Assembly (NCBI RefSeq): GCF_051020765.1
Contig: NC_134936.1
Coordinates: 620,001-684,000, forward strand
Source: Lasioglossum baleicum
Taxonomy: Eukaryota; Arthropoda; Insecta; Hymenoptera; Halictidae
Reading direction: 5' to 3'
Length of the DNA: 64,000 bases
Below the pieces are notes generated by a model. That model was not told where the DNA came from. It saw nothing but the letters and a program-made list of their open reading frames with translations, and searched no databases. Shown here piece after piece: positions 29,311-41,218 of this stretch; within the stretch, counting starts at the first letter, position 1; the number at the start of each line of letters is the position of its first letter. The position numbers were made by a program, and so were the translations under genes.

Positions 29311-32049
29311 GAATCCAGAATTTAACTTTCACTTTCGAATCGATAAATAATTCGTATGTTTATTTCACACAGATGCCTTGAAATTTCTCCACACTCACAA
29401 TCACTGTTCACATTTGTCAACACATACAGGGTGCCCCACTGTATCGAGAACGGCAGAATATCTCGGAAGACAGTGTCGTTATCAAAAAAGTGTTCCTACA
29501 AAAGTTGTTTGGTATTACGGGCTACGTTACGTGGTATTAATTGTTTTGTTGTGGGTGGAGTGGTGGAGGACATTTCAAGGTCACCTTGATTTTTTTAAAT
29601 GGAATACTATATTTTTTTCTTTAGAAAATAATAGCGGGTAGTGAGACGAATCCAAAGATGTGCTAATTTTTTTTTTGCTAATTTAAAAAAAAAATATTTT
29701 TTATTTTATTTTTTTGTGCTTTTTCGCGACTGCAATCTGTTTTTCAAACAGATTCCCACAAACCTATCGCAGTCCTATCGCAGTAATTTAATACCGACGT
29801 ATTCGACGCCACTTAGCAGCGGCTGCTGGCTGTTGGCCGACGACCGATCCAGGATGTAAACACAAGCTTTTTTCACCTTCATCAAAATCAGAATAATATC
29901 ATGTAGCACATCTTTGGATTCGTCTCACTACCCACTATTATTTTCTAAAGAAAAAAATATAGTATTCCATTTAAAAAAATCAAGGTGACCTTGAAATGTC
30001 CTCCACCACTCCACACACAACAAAACAATTAATACCACGTAACGTAGCCCGTAATACCGAACAACTTTTGTCGGAACACTTTTTTGATAACGACACTGTC
30101 TTCCGAGATATTCTGCCGTTCTCGATACAGTGGGACACCCTGTATGTAGTTATGCACTAATAATAATTTGCCACATCCCTTGTACTGCTGCACAAATCAC
30201 AACAATCAGGTTATGCAATCACTATACCGCGGATTTCATGCATTTGTAGCAAACATGAGTAGGTGCATTTTAATACAGTAGAGAGATTAAAATAATTTCA
30301 AAACACCATAGTATTATTTTCAACTTCTTAAAATGATCACAGTGAGAATCAAATATCTGTCTGGCTCCTGTCCCTTGTAATAGCGGCAGCCAATATTAAT
30401 TTTGCATAAAGATCCACAGTCTAGTGATTAGTTTAAATATCACTATCAAGAACACAGCTAATAGCAACCGTTAGCTTTGAATTGACAAGTCTTTGGAGAT
30501 GTTCTCTTTTCCGCGGCTCGAACGACACTGATTTTCCGCAAGATTTTTCTAAAGAATTTAGGAAGGGCATTTAGAGTATCGAAATTCGAAATGCACGCTG
30601 TAGCACGTTTACGAAAACGACGGGACGGTTAGACGAAAAACAGGACGCGAGAAGGACCGCTGTAAGATTTACGGCAAACACATATTTAGTTTTTTCTGCA
30701 GATTGGTACGCAGAGTCGATGGGTGACCATTCGAAAAAGTCGTCTGTCCTTCTTTTCGAAAGTTTCTTAAGGAAGGTATAGGACAATAGGGATGCTACGC
30801 TGACCTAACATTTTTACCCCTTGCTAGGTAAAAGGACGGATGACGTTTTCGATCGCGCGGTTACCCATCGACTCTGCGTACCAATCTGCAGGAAAAACTA
30901 AACATGTGTTTGCCGTAAATCTTACAGCGGTCCTTCTCGCGTCCTGTTTTTCGTCTAACCGTCCCGTCGTTGTCGTAAACGTGCTACAGCGTGCATTTCG
31001 AATTTCGATACTCTAAATGCCCTTCCTAAATTCTTTAGAAAAATCTTGCGGCAAATCAGTGTCGTTCGAGCCGCGGTAGAGAGAACATCTCCAAAGACTT
31101 GTCAATTCAAAGCTAACGGTTGCTATTAGCTGTGTTTTTGATAGTGATATTTAAACTAATCACTAGACTGCGGATCTTTATGCAAAATTAATATTGGCTG
31201 CCGCTATTACAAGGGACAGGAGCCAGACAGATATTTGATTCTCACTGTGATCATTTTAAGAAGTTGAAAATAATACTATGATGTTTTGAAATTATTTTAA
31301 TCTCTCTACTGTATTAAAATGCACCTACTCATGTTTGCTACAAATGCATGAAATCCGCGGTCTAGTGAATGCATTACCTGATTGTTGTGATTTGTGCAGC
31401 AGTACAAGGGATATTGCAATTATTATTAGTACATAACTATGTGTTTACAAATGTGAACAGTGATTGTGAGTGTGGAGAAATTTCAAGACACACATTTCGA
31501 AGCAGCAAATGGATTTACGGCTGAATACGTGAGTTTTTAATACAATCAGTTTCTGCTTCTTGTCTTTTTTACGATTATCTCGTAAACCAAAGCCAACCGC
31601 AAAATAGTCTAAAGAGAAATGTTGTTCAGAATAATGGTCTTGACCACATATCCAAAGCTCATTGAAAGCGGATAGGAGCTAGTAGTACATCGATCCCATG
31701 GATTTACAAGTAAAGTTTCTCGCGATAATCTCGTAAACTAAAGCCGATCGCCAAAAAGTCTAAAGAGAAATGTTGTTCAGAATAATGATCTTGACCACAT
31801 ATCCAAAGCTCATTGAAATCGGAGAACATTCACATAATCGAGAAACTCTTGTTCGTTGCGATGTCACGGCGTACCACCGACACTCGCTTGCCGGCAAGGC
31901 GGCCCAGGGCGCGCTCTGATTGGTCCGTGTTTTTCGTTAATAACTCCTAAACAAAGCCGCAGTTGACATTGGTGCAAAGGAAAATGTCTCTTAGAATGGT
32001 CTCAGGTACCTCCCATTTCATGGAAGTACACGAATTTTGGGACACCCTG
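29311..32049. mobile_element. fold-back CAGGGTGTCCC element, copy B, left-truncated
   Basis: It begins at CAGAATTTAACTTTCACTTT, the point corresponding to 23565 in copy A, and runs to the intact right end GGGACACCCTG at 32049 followed by TA. It therefore lacks roughly 700 bp of the left arm but has the complete right arm (about 30790-32049). A second element is inserted at 29427-30142. Confidence 0.8.
29427..30142. mobile_element. 716-bp fold-back element with TA target duplication
   Basis: The ends CAGGGTGCCCCACTGTATCG and CGATACAGTGGGACACCCTG lie at TA on both sides. Arms of about 240 bp pair through TTGATAACGACACTGTCTTC and AATATAGTATTCCATTTAAA. The empty site is preserved in copy A near 23676 (AACACATATGTAGT), which proves that this piece is an insertion. 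Confidence 0.9.
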
Positions 32050-32051
32050 TA

Positions 32052-34360
32052 TATGGTCTACGCGCGCGCGTAGTCTACGGTATTAGTGGGGGACGTTGGA
32101 GTGTGCGTATGGTGTTGAAATGGAATAGTGGAAGGAGAAATGGAGAAGAATGTGTGAGAGCTGTTTGGCTCTCAACTGGCGACACTGGGGAGTAGGTGCC
32201 GGGCAAATGTTGCACTAATATTAGTGCGACAAGCCCTATATAATCGTGCTGCCTTCTTACGGCGAGGCAAAATCCAGGAACGAGCTGTCTTCCATCTGCC
32301 CGGAAGCTTCTGCTGGGCGGACGCTGCCCGGAGAATACCACGCAGCTGCGTCAGCAGAGTTAGCGCTTTATGCTGGCAGGGTGGCACCGGACTCGCGGAA
32401 TCTATACGATTGATTAACTTTGATACGAAGGGGAACTTTAGCCAGATCTCACTGGTAATTGACTTTCCGAGATGCAGCACGACGCGACACGATTCGTGAC
32501 TACGATAGTACTAGCCTGCGAGAGCAGAAAGGGCTTATATGTATGTATACCCCTGCAATGACGGGTGGTACTTGTCAGTACGCTTGGAGAGAACATTCGT
32601 ATTTTGTCAATGTCCAGTTGATCGTGCGTATGTTTGGACTCTAAACTAAACAGCTATGTGGATTTATCTAGGGTGGTTCTGTGCGTTTATCTAGGACTGC
32701 TTCTGTGAGTGATGATCTTAAACATCTGTTTGTCATCCGTAACAACTGTGACATGGCAGGTGTTGCCTACGTCCCTCCGAACCGTTCACAAGAGGCCGGT
32801 CGCCCTCCGGCAGTATCGAAACGAAACGGCCGTTGCGATCGCTCTCCTTGGGAAGTCCGACTACCAGTGGAACAAAATTATCGCGTTTAAATGTCGCGCC
32901 ACTGGGCGCGACGCGAAGTTACACGGCCGTAGCCGAACCCCAAGGAGGGGCCCGGATCCTATTTCCTGCCGAATTTGCGAGAACACCTTGAGAAGAGGAG
33001 CTCGGAGGACCTATCGCGGATCATGGCTCGTGACGGAACACCAAAGGGAGGACTGAGCCCAGGCCAGCGAACCTGGAGGCGCCAATGAAGGAATGTGGAC
33101 GCGAGATGAACATCCTCTCGACTCCGGTCATCACTTTGCGAGCGACAGCGTGCCAGCGAGGATCGCCGCAGTAAAATCTGCGATTTGTCGGAGGCCAGGG
33201 GCCAAGAAAGCGGGATCCGGCGCTGTCGCGAAAATCCACGCGATAGTCCCGAGTGTCGCACTGGAGGAAATAGATGAGGAAGTAGGAGGGCGCCTTGCTT
33301 CCGCATTCCCGAGCCGGCTCGAACTGAGTCACTGGGTCGTAGGACTGCGCTAATACTAGTCGCGTTATTCCGAACCTTAACGATTGCGTTATCTTTTGTA
33401 TTTTGTGACTGCCGCACTGCGAGGGGACGATTCGTCTGCGCTTGGTAAGTGCCGGTCAGGTCTTTGCGACGGTATTATTGTTGAGTGACCAGTTCGTGTT
33501 GGATCGGTGACGTTATTTGGCGGGTACCAATTTCGCGTCGCGAACCACGCGTCCTCCGGCGTGGCCGAAGGAACGGGAGAAGCTGTCCCGCGAGGCACGC
33601 GAGGCCGTGGGTCGTCACGCCGTCGATTGTGGTTGAAACGAATATCGGGGCTTGCGATTTTTGCGGGAAACTAATTAGCGGCTATCCTCGAGACGTTCCA
33701 CGGTGGGACGACGTGCCCGTTTCGTTTGCTTCGACTTTGCCGCGTCCTCCGTCCAGTCAACGAGAGAACCGCGTTCGTCACTGGAGCTCGGCAGATTCGC
33801 GCCATATCGGCTTGTAATACACGCGAGAATTTTGTGACTGCCGAGCTCGACGCGATAGAGAAAATTACGCGCGACCGGCCGAACATCTGCCGTGTTCCTT
33901 TCTAATCGCGCCGGCAAATTTTTGACTGCCGCCGGTTTCCACCGGTGGCTTGTGACCAACGGTCGAATAAACGACAGTTATTTGCCCAAAATCTTGTAAT
34001 TTACTCTTCCTGTGAGAAATGTTCCTGTCGCGGGGAATGCCCCGTCCTTTCCCTCACGTGGAACCCTGAACCTGTTCGCGGCTATTCCAGGGTATCGCGC
34101 AATCCTCGCGGTGACTCGGGATCCTTGTTCGGTATTCGCGGCTCTTTCGATGTTTTCGCGTGGCACGATAAAGTGCCTGGCTCCCGAATTTCGTTTTGTT
34201 TTCGATCCGACAAATTCTGTCGATCCGAATCCGCGAGCGATTGTTTGTCCCGGGAGGACCACGTGTCGCGCGACCGAGCGTGGCCCGGCTTTGAAGCCTG
34301 TAAATTCCCGTTGCCGGCTGCTTGTCCGTCGGCGGAAAAGTTACCGTCGTGACACAACAT
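32052..34360. repeat. LTR and leader fragments of several retroelements
   Basis: Four blocks recur elsewhere in the window: 32088-32190 with 7490-7610; 32384-32753 with 39743-40099 (both end in CCGTAACA); 32940-33360 with 10340-10700; and 33914-34345 with 19590-19930, including CTGGCTCCCGAATTTC and GGGAGGACCACG. AATAAACGA at 33966 is a possible polyadenylation signal. Many overlapping frames exist because the DNA is GC-rich, but none contains a domain. It is best read as nested LTR debris in a dynein intron. Confidence 0.45.
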
Positions 34361-34962
34361 AATTTAAAACCGCACTAGTGCGAATTGCGAATCGTATGTT
34401 CAATCACGAGTATAAAAAGATCGCGTCCGAGATTGGTCAACGATCAAACTACTCGACACGATTAAGGTATCCGAATATTCAGATGCCTCGGGTACTCGCC
34501 CAAGTCCGCCCGATTTTTTCGGCCCGACCCGAACCCGTATATTCGGGAACCCGCGCACTCCTACTAAAAAGCTGTAAACATCGGCGTTCTTAAATTTTTT
34601 GAATGCTTGTATATACCCTTTCGAGTTGCTCCTATCAAATATCGCCATAAATGCATAAAATTCGCTGTCAAGTAATAATTAAAGAAAATAGTCTCATTGG
34701 TTCAATTTTTCTTCTGACTGTATGTAATTGTTTAGGATTCAGCGTCGTATTAAGTCAGTTTAAAATGTCGCGGGCGAGCGATACGGCCCTTCGTACCTCC
34801 CCGCGTTACACGGACCCAGGATTTACGCTCCTGGGGATCAACTGTACGCGAATCCCATGTTTTTGACGATTCTCGGTATCGCACTCGTGATGTATGATCA
34901 CGTGATTACCGAGAACCACCGTTAATCGCTCGTCTTACTTCGTTTGATGAGATTCGTTAGAT
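34361..34962. other. intron DNA with a CCCGA-rich stretch
   Basis: 34470-34550 has repeated CCCGACCCGA, GGGTACTCG and GGTATCCGAATATTC words like those at 28312-28420. At 34876-34916 CGGTATCGCACTCGTGAT and ATCACGTGATTACCGAG form an imperfect hairpin. No gene is supported. Confidence 0.35.
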
Positions 34963-35316
34963 CAGGCATGCCCAGGTGGACGATTTGGGAGCAGGAGCAA
35001 TCGACCCTGCTCCTGAGCAGGGTCGGAGCAGTGACCTTGCTCGGACGTATGGAAGGGGAACCCACCAATTGTAAACGGAACACGAGAGGAGACGAGAAGA
35101 AGAGCGTATGAGAGTGGGGCGGCGTCTACGTTGTTGTAGTCTGACCACTCCGGCGCGCTCTCCACTTCCCCACGCCCCTCCCACTCGTCTTCTCTCGTGT
35201 TTACAAGTCACGCTTAGTGGGTTCCCCTTCCATACGTCCGATCTGCTCTGAGAGCATACGGGGAGCAACTTGGGAGCACGGAAGCTGCTCTGAGAGCAAA
35301 GAGCTGTGCATGCCTG
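34963..35316. mobile_element. hAT MITE with perfect 8-bp duplication
   Basis: CAGGCATGCCCAGGTGG at the left and GTGCATGCCTG at the right are inverted ends, with CGTTAGAT on both sides (34955-34962 and 35317-35324). Inner arms pair through GGAAGGGGAACCCAC and GTGGGTTCCCCTTCC. There is no coding sequence. It shares its ends with the element at 38509. Confidence 0.9.
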
Positions 35317-35800
35317 CGTTAGATCGTTCACACGCGTCACACGTCAATCGCGCCCTTTGCTCAAGTCTTTTCGCTCCGCCGTACGGGATCCTCGACAATT
35401 GCGCTCGCCCGTCCGCGCCCATTCGTTTGGACTTGTTCTCGTTTCCGCGATTGCGTGTAATAAACCACGTCTCATCACCTAACGTGCAACGAGTCTCCAA
35501 TTCTTTCGTTCGGCTTCTTTCCGCTTACGCTTCCCACGCGATTCCCCAATCCGGACTCCCGTCTGTGTTCGCACCCGATCCTTTCATCCATTTTCCATAC
35601 AGTCCACTCCTAAACCCAAACTAGTCCCGGGTTCCCGAACACTAATCCTAAAATCCCGTATCATGTTACACTTCTCAGCGATTGAACTTCTACGTCCCTG
35701 AAGGGGCACACTCTGCAGTAGTAAGGATGAATTTTTCACAAATATCTTGCACATGTATTTTCACATTTATCGAGACATTATTGTATACGAATTTCTGCAC

Positions 35801-36252
35801 CTGTCGACTTCTTGTCGTAAGAATATGTTCATTGGTAACAACGCTCCCATTCGTAGAAGCGCTTCTTTCACTTCGAAAGCGTTGTATTGTTTCGGCAATT
35901 TGGTCAACATGTCGCTAGCTAGTTTGTACACCACGTTCTCCCTGCTTTCGCCACCCTGTGAGCCTCCTTCCTTCGGCTGCACGCTAAGGATTGTGTCTAG
36001 TATTCCCTTCGCTGTATTTATTTGATAGGTAATGTCCGCATTCGGATGCAATCCGAACACTTCCGGAGTGTCCGTCGCCGGCAAAGCATCGATGTAATCA
36101 ATGTACCCTTGAAGATTCCTGGTCTGCGGTACCTTGTATCCACGGTAAAATTCGAAACCAGGCCGTAACAGTACATCGCAGAACCAGACGTGTGTAAACG
36201 TAGTCAGTAATCGCTTGTCAAAGTCGTCGGTGACTCTGCCGCCATATTGGAC
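35801..36252 (-). CDS. Dnah5/8: dynein heavy chain, exon 6 of this window
   Basis: This exon encodes 150 residues plus two bases of an arginine codon. It starts VQYGGRVTDDFDKRLLTTF after the acceptor TACAG at 36253, continues through PEVFGLHPNADITYQINTAK and NVVYKLASDMLTKLP, and ends MNIFLRQEVDR with donor GACAG|GTGCAG. It is the AAA6 lid region; VFGLHPNADI is diagnostic of axonemal heavy chains. The coding frame extends to 36252 even though the first start-like codon is at 36084. Phase is 0 in and 2 out. Confidence 0.94.
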
Positions 36253-36261
36253 CTGTATTGT

Positions 36262-36297
36262 GTGTGTGAGAGAGAGAGAGAGAGACAGAGAGAGAAG
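36262..36297. repeat. GT/GA microsatellite
   Basis: Five GT units followed by about twelve GA units lie 10 bp upstream of the exon 6 acceptor. On the coding strand this is a pure pyrimidine run (TC)n and may serve as the polypyrimidine tract. Confidence 0.85.
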
Positions 36298-37240
36298 TTG
36301 AACATAATATTCACAGCTTTACCTTAAACTGGCATCGAAAATAGATTCTACTACAACGAATGGAACAAAACTTTATATAAAACTGGTATCTCTAAAACTT
36401 TTATAAGAAATATGCATTTTTCGGAATTTTGGAGATTTTCAATTTTTCGGAATAATCCGAAAAAATGTACTTTAATAACCATAATAAGACGCAACTACCA
36501 TAATAATGTAAACGTGGTCATCTAATAACTTCAAAATCAGCAATATCAAGTTTTTGGAATTTTTTAAAAATCGACTTTGTAGTAAAAAATTTTCAAGAAA
36601 TTCAAATTTATTCCGAATTTTTTGTCAAGCAGAACAGAAGAAATACAGCATAATTTATTAAACAGTGGTCTCCACTGTAACTACCGTTATGTTAGGAGTA
36701 GCAATTTGAAAAGAAATGTCATTTTAGTTTGAGGGCACATTTGCCCTCTTTATCTGGCTTTTACTGGGTATTTTTTCACCATAGAAAGAAATTGCATATT
36801 TTTGAAGGGTACAGTGAGGTTTCGTTTCGTTGTTAATTTAATTTTTTTTAATCAGAATATGAAGGTCGCCTTGGTTTTTAAAAATATTGTACAGTATTAT
36901 TTTTTGAAATAACTTTTTTGTTTAAAATTGCACAAAGAAAGTGCAATTACAAAGTAAATAAAGTTATCATTCAGCCCAGTGATTAGATTTATTCTGTATA
37001 ACATAGCAGTTCAAAAATTCCGACAACCATATAGTTTATCGAAAATTGTACAAAACATGGGTCTGGCCAGGGACATTTACCGGACAGGGATACCAATCTT
37101 TGATTTTTGCCGAACGTAGAAAAGGACAGCGATGTTCGAGGGCTTCGGTCGCCGAGAAGTGTAAACATAACTTGTGGCAGGTAACCTCCTACACTCGCCA
37201 CAAGATGGACAGATAGTTAAACATCTTTCACGCTAGTACC
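36298..37240. other. AT-rich intron DNA
   Basis: Long A/T runs and CTTTTTGGAATTTTTT-like text. Nothing in it supports a gene or complete element. Confidence 0.4.
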
Positions 37241-37569
37241 TGATCCGTCACCAATCCCTATATATACCGTCCTTCCAACCGCCTTCTGAAATCCCAGCGT
37301 CTAAGGCAGGGCCACGGACCTAAGGACTGTGCGTAATTCTGTGGGGGCATCGGGAAAGACGGAGGGGGTATCAACTTGACATGAACAATATGTGGTGCGG
37401 TCTATAGGCGACTTTAAATACTAGTGAAGCGTCTGTAGCACGTGGAATAACCCCACTTCTTTCGCTCGCGCATCTCGCTCCCCGTGACGCTCATAGCACT
37501 ATGGCCGCTACGGGGAACGAGACGCGCGGACGGGAGAAGTGTTCCCGCAACGTTATATAGATGGCAACA

Positions 37570-37860
37570 CTAGTTGTTCAATGTAGAGGCTGTGTTCCCC
37601 CACTCCCATGTTACCAGAGTGGGGATCGGCGAAAGCCGTTGGCAACGCCGAGCTCCCGCTCTATACCTCTTGAGCTTCAACACCCGAGCTGGACGGTTGT
37701 CCGTTAAGCAGCGAGTTATCATTCTACTACTTCCTTCGTCCTCCGTGATAGAGTCGAACATAACCTCGACACTGGGTCGAGGCGGCGAGTAGGCGCCAAT
37801 AGCTAGAAATCTTCCAACCATCTGGGGACTTCAACCTACAATTGGTGACCCCGACGTGAT
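37570..37860 (+). repeat. CsRn1-type gypsy LTR end with tRNA-Trp primer site
   Basis: TGGTGACCCCGACGTGAT at 37843-37860 is the primer site known from CsRn1/Kabuki-type gypsy elements, complementary to tRNA-Trp. It directly follows a likely LTR end (CAACCTACA at 37832-37840). The LTR may begin near 37570 (TGTTCAATGTAG), though the boundary is uncertain. Downstream, only about 250 bp of leader-like sequence remain before other repeats, so the element is truncated. Confidence 0.6.
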
Positions 37861-38728
37861 CTTTTCGTCGGGACGTCGGAGCATTCAACCTACATCAACA
37901 CAACATGGCCACATTACGACCATCCCTATCCCCGCTAACTCGACGCCCCCTCTCATCCAGAAGTCTACTTTCCGCTCAGTCCTTAGGTCCGTAGGCAGGG
38001 CCCGCTAGATAGCCTTACCGATGAGTCCTCTAGCGGGCCTAGGACGAAACGCTCCTCTTCCTTTTCCTTCCCAACAACACATCTTACAGCCGCTAAACTA
38101 ATTCAATACTAAAACTTGGGACTTTCACCAACATATTCGTGACATTTTTCTAATCAAAATCGTTCTAAATATGATATAATTCCGATGATATTTACTTGTG
38201 TAATTGTTGAGGATGAGGGTTTGTTGGTAGGAAGACACTTTGATAGAAGTACTTGAGTGTACGGATGTTTAAACTGAAGGTACACATAACTGAATGTCGT
38301 TATACGAATATATGATTGAGAGTACATGGGACGGCGTGGTCGCACTGAGTCGTTATGTTGTAACTGCTCACCCGAGCTCGTGTGCGTTCGGCTGGGCGTG
38401 CGCGAGACCCCAACAGTAATGAATGATGAAAGTTTGGAACGCAAAGAAGGACAGCGTATGGGAAAGAAAGAGTCGCTGAGAGTCGCAGCACGCCGGCACA
38501 GTTCAAAGCAGGCATGCACAACTGGACGATTCGGCTCGTGAGCCGGTCGCGAGCTGGCTGCTACACATAGGGTGGGGAGAACTGCAACAGTAGCCGATCA
38601 CGAGCTGCTCTTGGAACTACGAGTTGCGTGTTACGAGTCAGGGGCCGCGAGCAGCACGAGTGGCCGGCAAAGTGTTGTTACCCTAGGGATATGGTATCAA
38701 TTTGTTATTTAACTAGGAATGACGCGCA

Positions 38729-38976
38729 GACGAACCCGATGCGAAACCGGGGAGCTGCTAGGAGGTTGTATAACGACGCGGACGAACCCTATGCGAAATT
38801 GGGAAGCCGCTGGGAGGTTGGATAAGAGCACATACGAACCCGATGCGAAATCAGGGAGCTGTTAGAATGCGGACGAACCCAATGCGAAATTGGGGAGCCA
38901 CTAGGTTGGATAAATGTCTGTTCGGACAATTGGAATGTCACGAACGAACCTGATGCGAAATCAGGGAGTCGCTAGG
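38729..38976. repeat. degenerate 52-bp tandem array, five units
   Basis: ACGAACCCGATGCGAAAT with variants, followed by GGGGAGC(T/C)GCTAGGAGGTTG, occurs five times with spacings of about 38-71 bp. It is part of the hAT interior. Confidence 0.85.
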
Positions 38977-39126
38977 ATAATTAGTAAACCTCGTAACTAG
39001 TATAATTGAACTGATACTATCCGAGCGGTAAGATTGTATCGTGTGGGGACGTTCAATTATTTGATTAGGATATTGGACAATAATTAGGCGTTTAATGAAT
39101 TTGCGTTAATTATCAAAGAACACAAA

Positions 39127-39590
39127 TATGTTCTTACTAGCTTTTGCCCGCGGCTTCGCTCGCACAGAAAACCGTTTAATGCCCTCGGAAATTGATATTG
39201 TTTCTCCATATAAAACCTTTTAACCCCCAATTCACCCCTATAGAGTTTTAATTTTATGTCATGCCGCAATCTTAGATTTCAAAACCCCTTTTCACCCCCT
39301 TAGGGGATCAATTTTTTAAAATGCCGAAATAGGTGTTTGATTAATTATATCAAAGAGCATTAAGACCAAGTACGAAGTAAATCCGACCACGAACAAAATA
39401 TTCCTCATACAAACGTTGCAACCCCTTTTCACCCCCTTGGGGATTGAATTTCGAAATATCCTTTCTTATCCCTTGTATAGATCATAAGGGAAACCTCTGT
39501 GCAAAATTTCAGCTTTCTAAGTCCAAGGGTTTAGCCTGGGCGTTGATAGGTGAGTCAGGACTTCGCTTTTATATATATAGACTATAAGAC
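39127..39590 (+). mobile_element. truncated RTE-type retroposon or RTE-derived SINE
   Basis: It starts near TTTTGCCCGCGGCTTCGCTC and contains three CCCCTTTTCACCCCCTT-like blocks, TGTGCAAAATTTCAGCTTTC and GGTGAGTCAGGACTTCGCTT, ending in TATATATATA. This combination is a well-known 3' end of insect RTE-like elements. There is no reverse transcriptase, only the 3' part. Confidence 0.7.
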
Positions 39591-39721
39591 TTCGTGTTAC
39601 AATTGTGTAATTGTCTCGAATGGATTGAATTTAGAATTGAAAGAATTGAAAGATGATATTACGTAAACTAAGATGCACGGTGTTGACGCACTGGCAATGC
39701 AGGGGTCTCGGAGCAACTTTA

Positions 39722-40099
39722 TCACTGCCTAATAGATTTTACACCGAACTCGCGGAATCTATACGGTTGAACTTGAATTCGAAGGGAACTTTAGCCCGAT
39801 CTCACTGGTAATTGACTTCCAAGATGCAGCACGACGCGACATGAATTCGTGATTACAACAGTACACTCCCACGAGAGTAGAAATGCAAGGGCTTATATAG
39901 CCCTGCAATGACGGGTGATACTTGTCAGTACCCTTCAAGTGAACATTCGTATTTTGTCAACGACAAGTTGGTCGTGCGTTCGTTCGGGCCCTAAACTAAA
40001 CTAAACAGCTATGTAGATTTATCTAGGGTTGCTCTGTTCGTTTATCTAGGACGGTTCCTGCCAGAGATGATATTGAACACCTGTTCGTCATCCGTAACA
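39722..40099 (-). repeat. LTR-like block paired with 32384-32753
   Basis: The two blocks share GCGGAATCTATACG, GATGCAGCACGACGCGACA, CCCTGCAATGACGGGTG and AACAGCTATGTGGATTTATC-like text, and both stop at CATCCGTAACA. On the minus strand this is TGTTACGGATG, a typical gypsy LTR start. The other LTR edge is not clear. Confidence 0.5.
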
Positions 40100-40323
40100 T
40101 GTGCATGCCCGGTTCAAAGGCTTTCCCATACGCTGTTCTTTTTTCGGTCCGAAACATTTAAATATTTGGTATAATTTTCATTAGAAAAATGCCACGAATA
40201 GCTTGGTGAAAGTTCCATAGAAAAATTGAAAAATAAAGAAGTTTTGTTATAGGCTGATCCTACTACTAATAGTAGTGGTCTCCTGGTCTTATACCGATAT
40301 ACCCGACCTGTATTATGTTACAC

Positions 40324-40630
40324 CAGGCAGTTCCAACCTATTTCCCTCCGACAACAGTAAGATCCCCCACCATCGAACCTCTTCCCACTACTACGTACAG
40401 CCATAGAGTTAGTGAGTGGGGCGGCAGCGGTGGCAGTGGAGGCGCGGGAGGGAACAGGGACAAGATTCGACGGTTACAATGTATGCGTGTGCATCGCGTC
40501 GCGCGGCACGCGGCTCTCGTGGTAGGAGCTTCCCACTACTATTCATAACAATGAAGTCTAAGAGTGGGGGAAGAGTCTGAGCGGGAAAGGTGCCTCGAAA
40601 AGCACCGGTGCTACTCGTTGGAACTGCCTG
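40324..40630. mobile_element. hAT MITE with CAGGCAGTTCCAAC ends
   Basis: CAGGCAGTTCCAACC at 40324 is the complement of GTTGGAACTGCCTG at 40630. The flanks TGTTACAC and TGTTAGGC agree at six of eight positions, an aged 8-bp duplication. It is 307 bp long, without coding sequence. Confidence 0.75.
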
Positions 40631-40634
40631 TGTT

Positions 40635-40673
40635 AGGCCGTCCACACACGGGACGATTACAAGTGGACGGCCT
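40635..40673. repeat. perfect 11-bp hairpin
   Basis: AGGCCGTCCAC and GTGGACGGCCT flank a 17-nt loop right after the hAT MITE. It could be a fragment of another element end. Confidence 0.7.
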
Positions 40674-40906
40674 TACACTTCTCGGCGACTCAGGCCTCTC
40701 GAGCTTCATGGCTCCTCACGGGATATGTATACACCGCGGTAACAGGGATAGTTCTGGGACAATTAAAAAGATAAAACACTGTAGTTAGAGTACAGTAAAG
40801 ATTCAGTGGAAAACGTGTACTTTCTGCAATGAATTGTAGGTAACAGAAAAAATTCTATTGTTCCGCAATAAAACAGTAAATATCTTACTATATTAATTGT
40901 ACATAC

Positions 40907-41218
40907 CTCTCCAAGCATATAGCAGACAGTCGGCCATGACACTCCTCTTTTTGGATCCATGTCGTCTAAATGATTCTGTATAAATTGAACAGAGGCCGCA
41001 AAATCGGCTTGATTAAATTCATATGGAATATTCCACCCAAGGGGTCCAAATTTCCTGCGTTCTTGAACGACTGTATGCAAAAATGCTACTGCATACAGTA
41101 AAGGTGGCCATTGCGATTGTGTGCTATAATCCAATGTATCTTGCGTTACAGCTTGGTAGGTTCTCTTCAAACTGGCTCTGATACCTTGTGGCGGCTCGTT
41201 TGTGAATTTGATCGCCAT
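40907..41218 (-). CDS. Dnah5/8: dynein heavy chain, exon 5 of this window
   Basis: The exon holds exactly 104 codons, MAIKFTNEPPQGIRASLKRT to WPTVCYMLGE. The segment ERRKFGPLGWNIPYEFNQAD is a hallmark of axonemal dynein AAA6. The acceptor is TTTCAG at 41219-41220, the donor GAG|GTATGT, and both phases are 0. FNQADFAASVQFIQNHLDDMD follows, as expected for DNAH5/8. Confidence 0.94.

Larger units (their letters stand above)
38509..40111. mobile_element. hAT element with perfect 8-bp duplication, internally invaded
   Basis: GTTCAAAG occurs at 38501-38508 and 40112-40119. The left end is CAGGCATGCACAACTGGAC and the right GTGCATGCCCG, in which the expected T of CCTG is C. No transposase is recognised. 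Inside are a tandem array (38729-38976), an RTE/SINE-like insertion (39127-39590) and an LTR-like block (39722-40099). Confidence 0.8.
38115..40215. repeat. inverted arms GGGACTTTCACCAA
   Basis: GGGACTTTCACCAACATATT at 38118 pairs with ATAGCTTGGTGAAAGTTCC near 40197-40216, and ATTTTTCTAATCAAAAT with its complement near 40175. A similar GGGACTTTCACAAATTTATT appears at 51402. The arms enclose the hAT element 38509-40111, so they belong to an older element. Confidence 0.55.

Noticed and set aside
32172..34362. Many frames of 60-152 codons on both strands
   Set aside because: GC-rich repeat DNA shared with other LTR-like blocks; no recognisable domain, and frames overlap on opposite strands.
38729..38976. 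CRISPR-like array
   Set aside because: Units are diverged, spacing is irregular (38-71 bp), spacers are not unique, and the context is a eukaryotic transposon.
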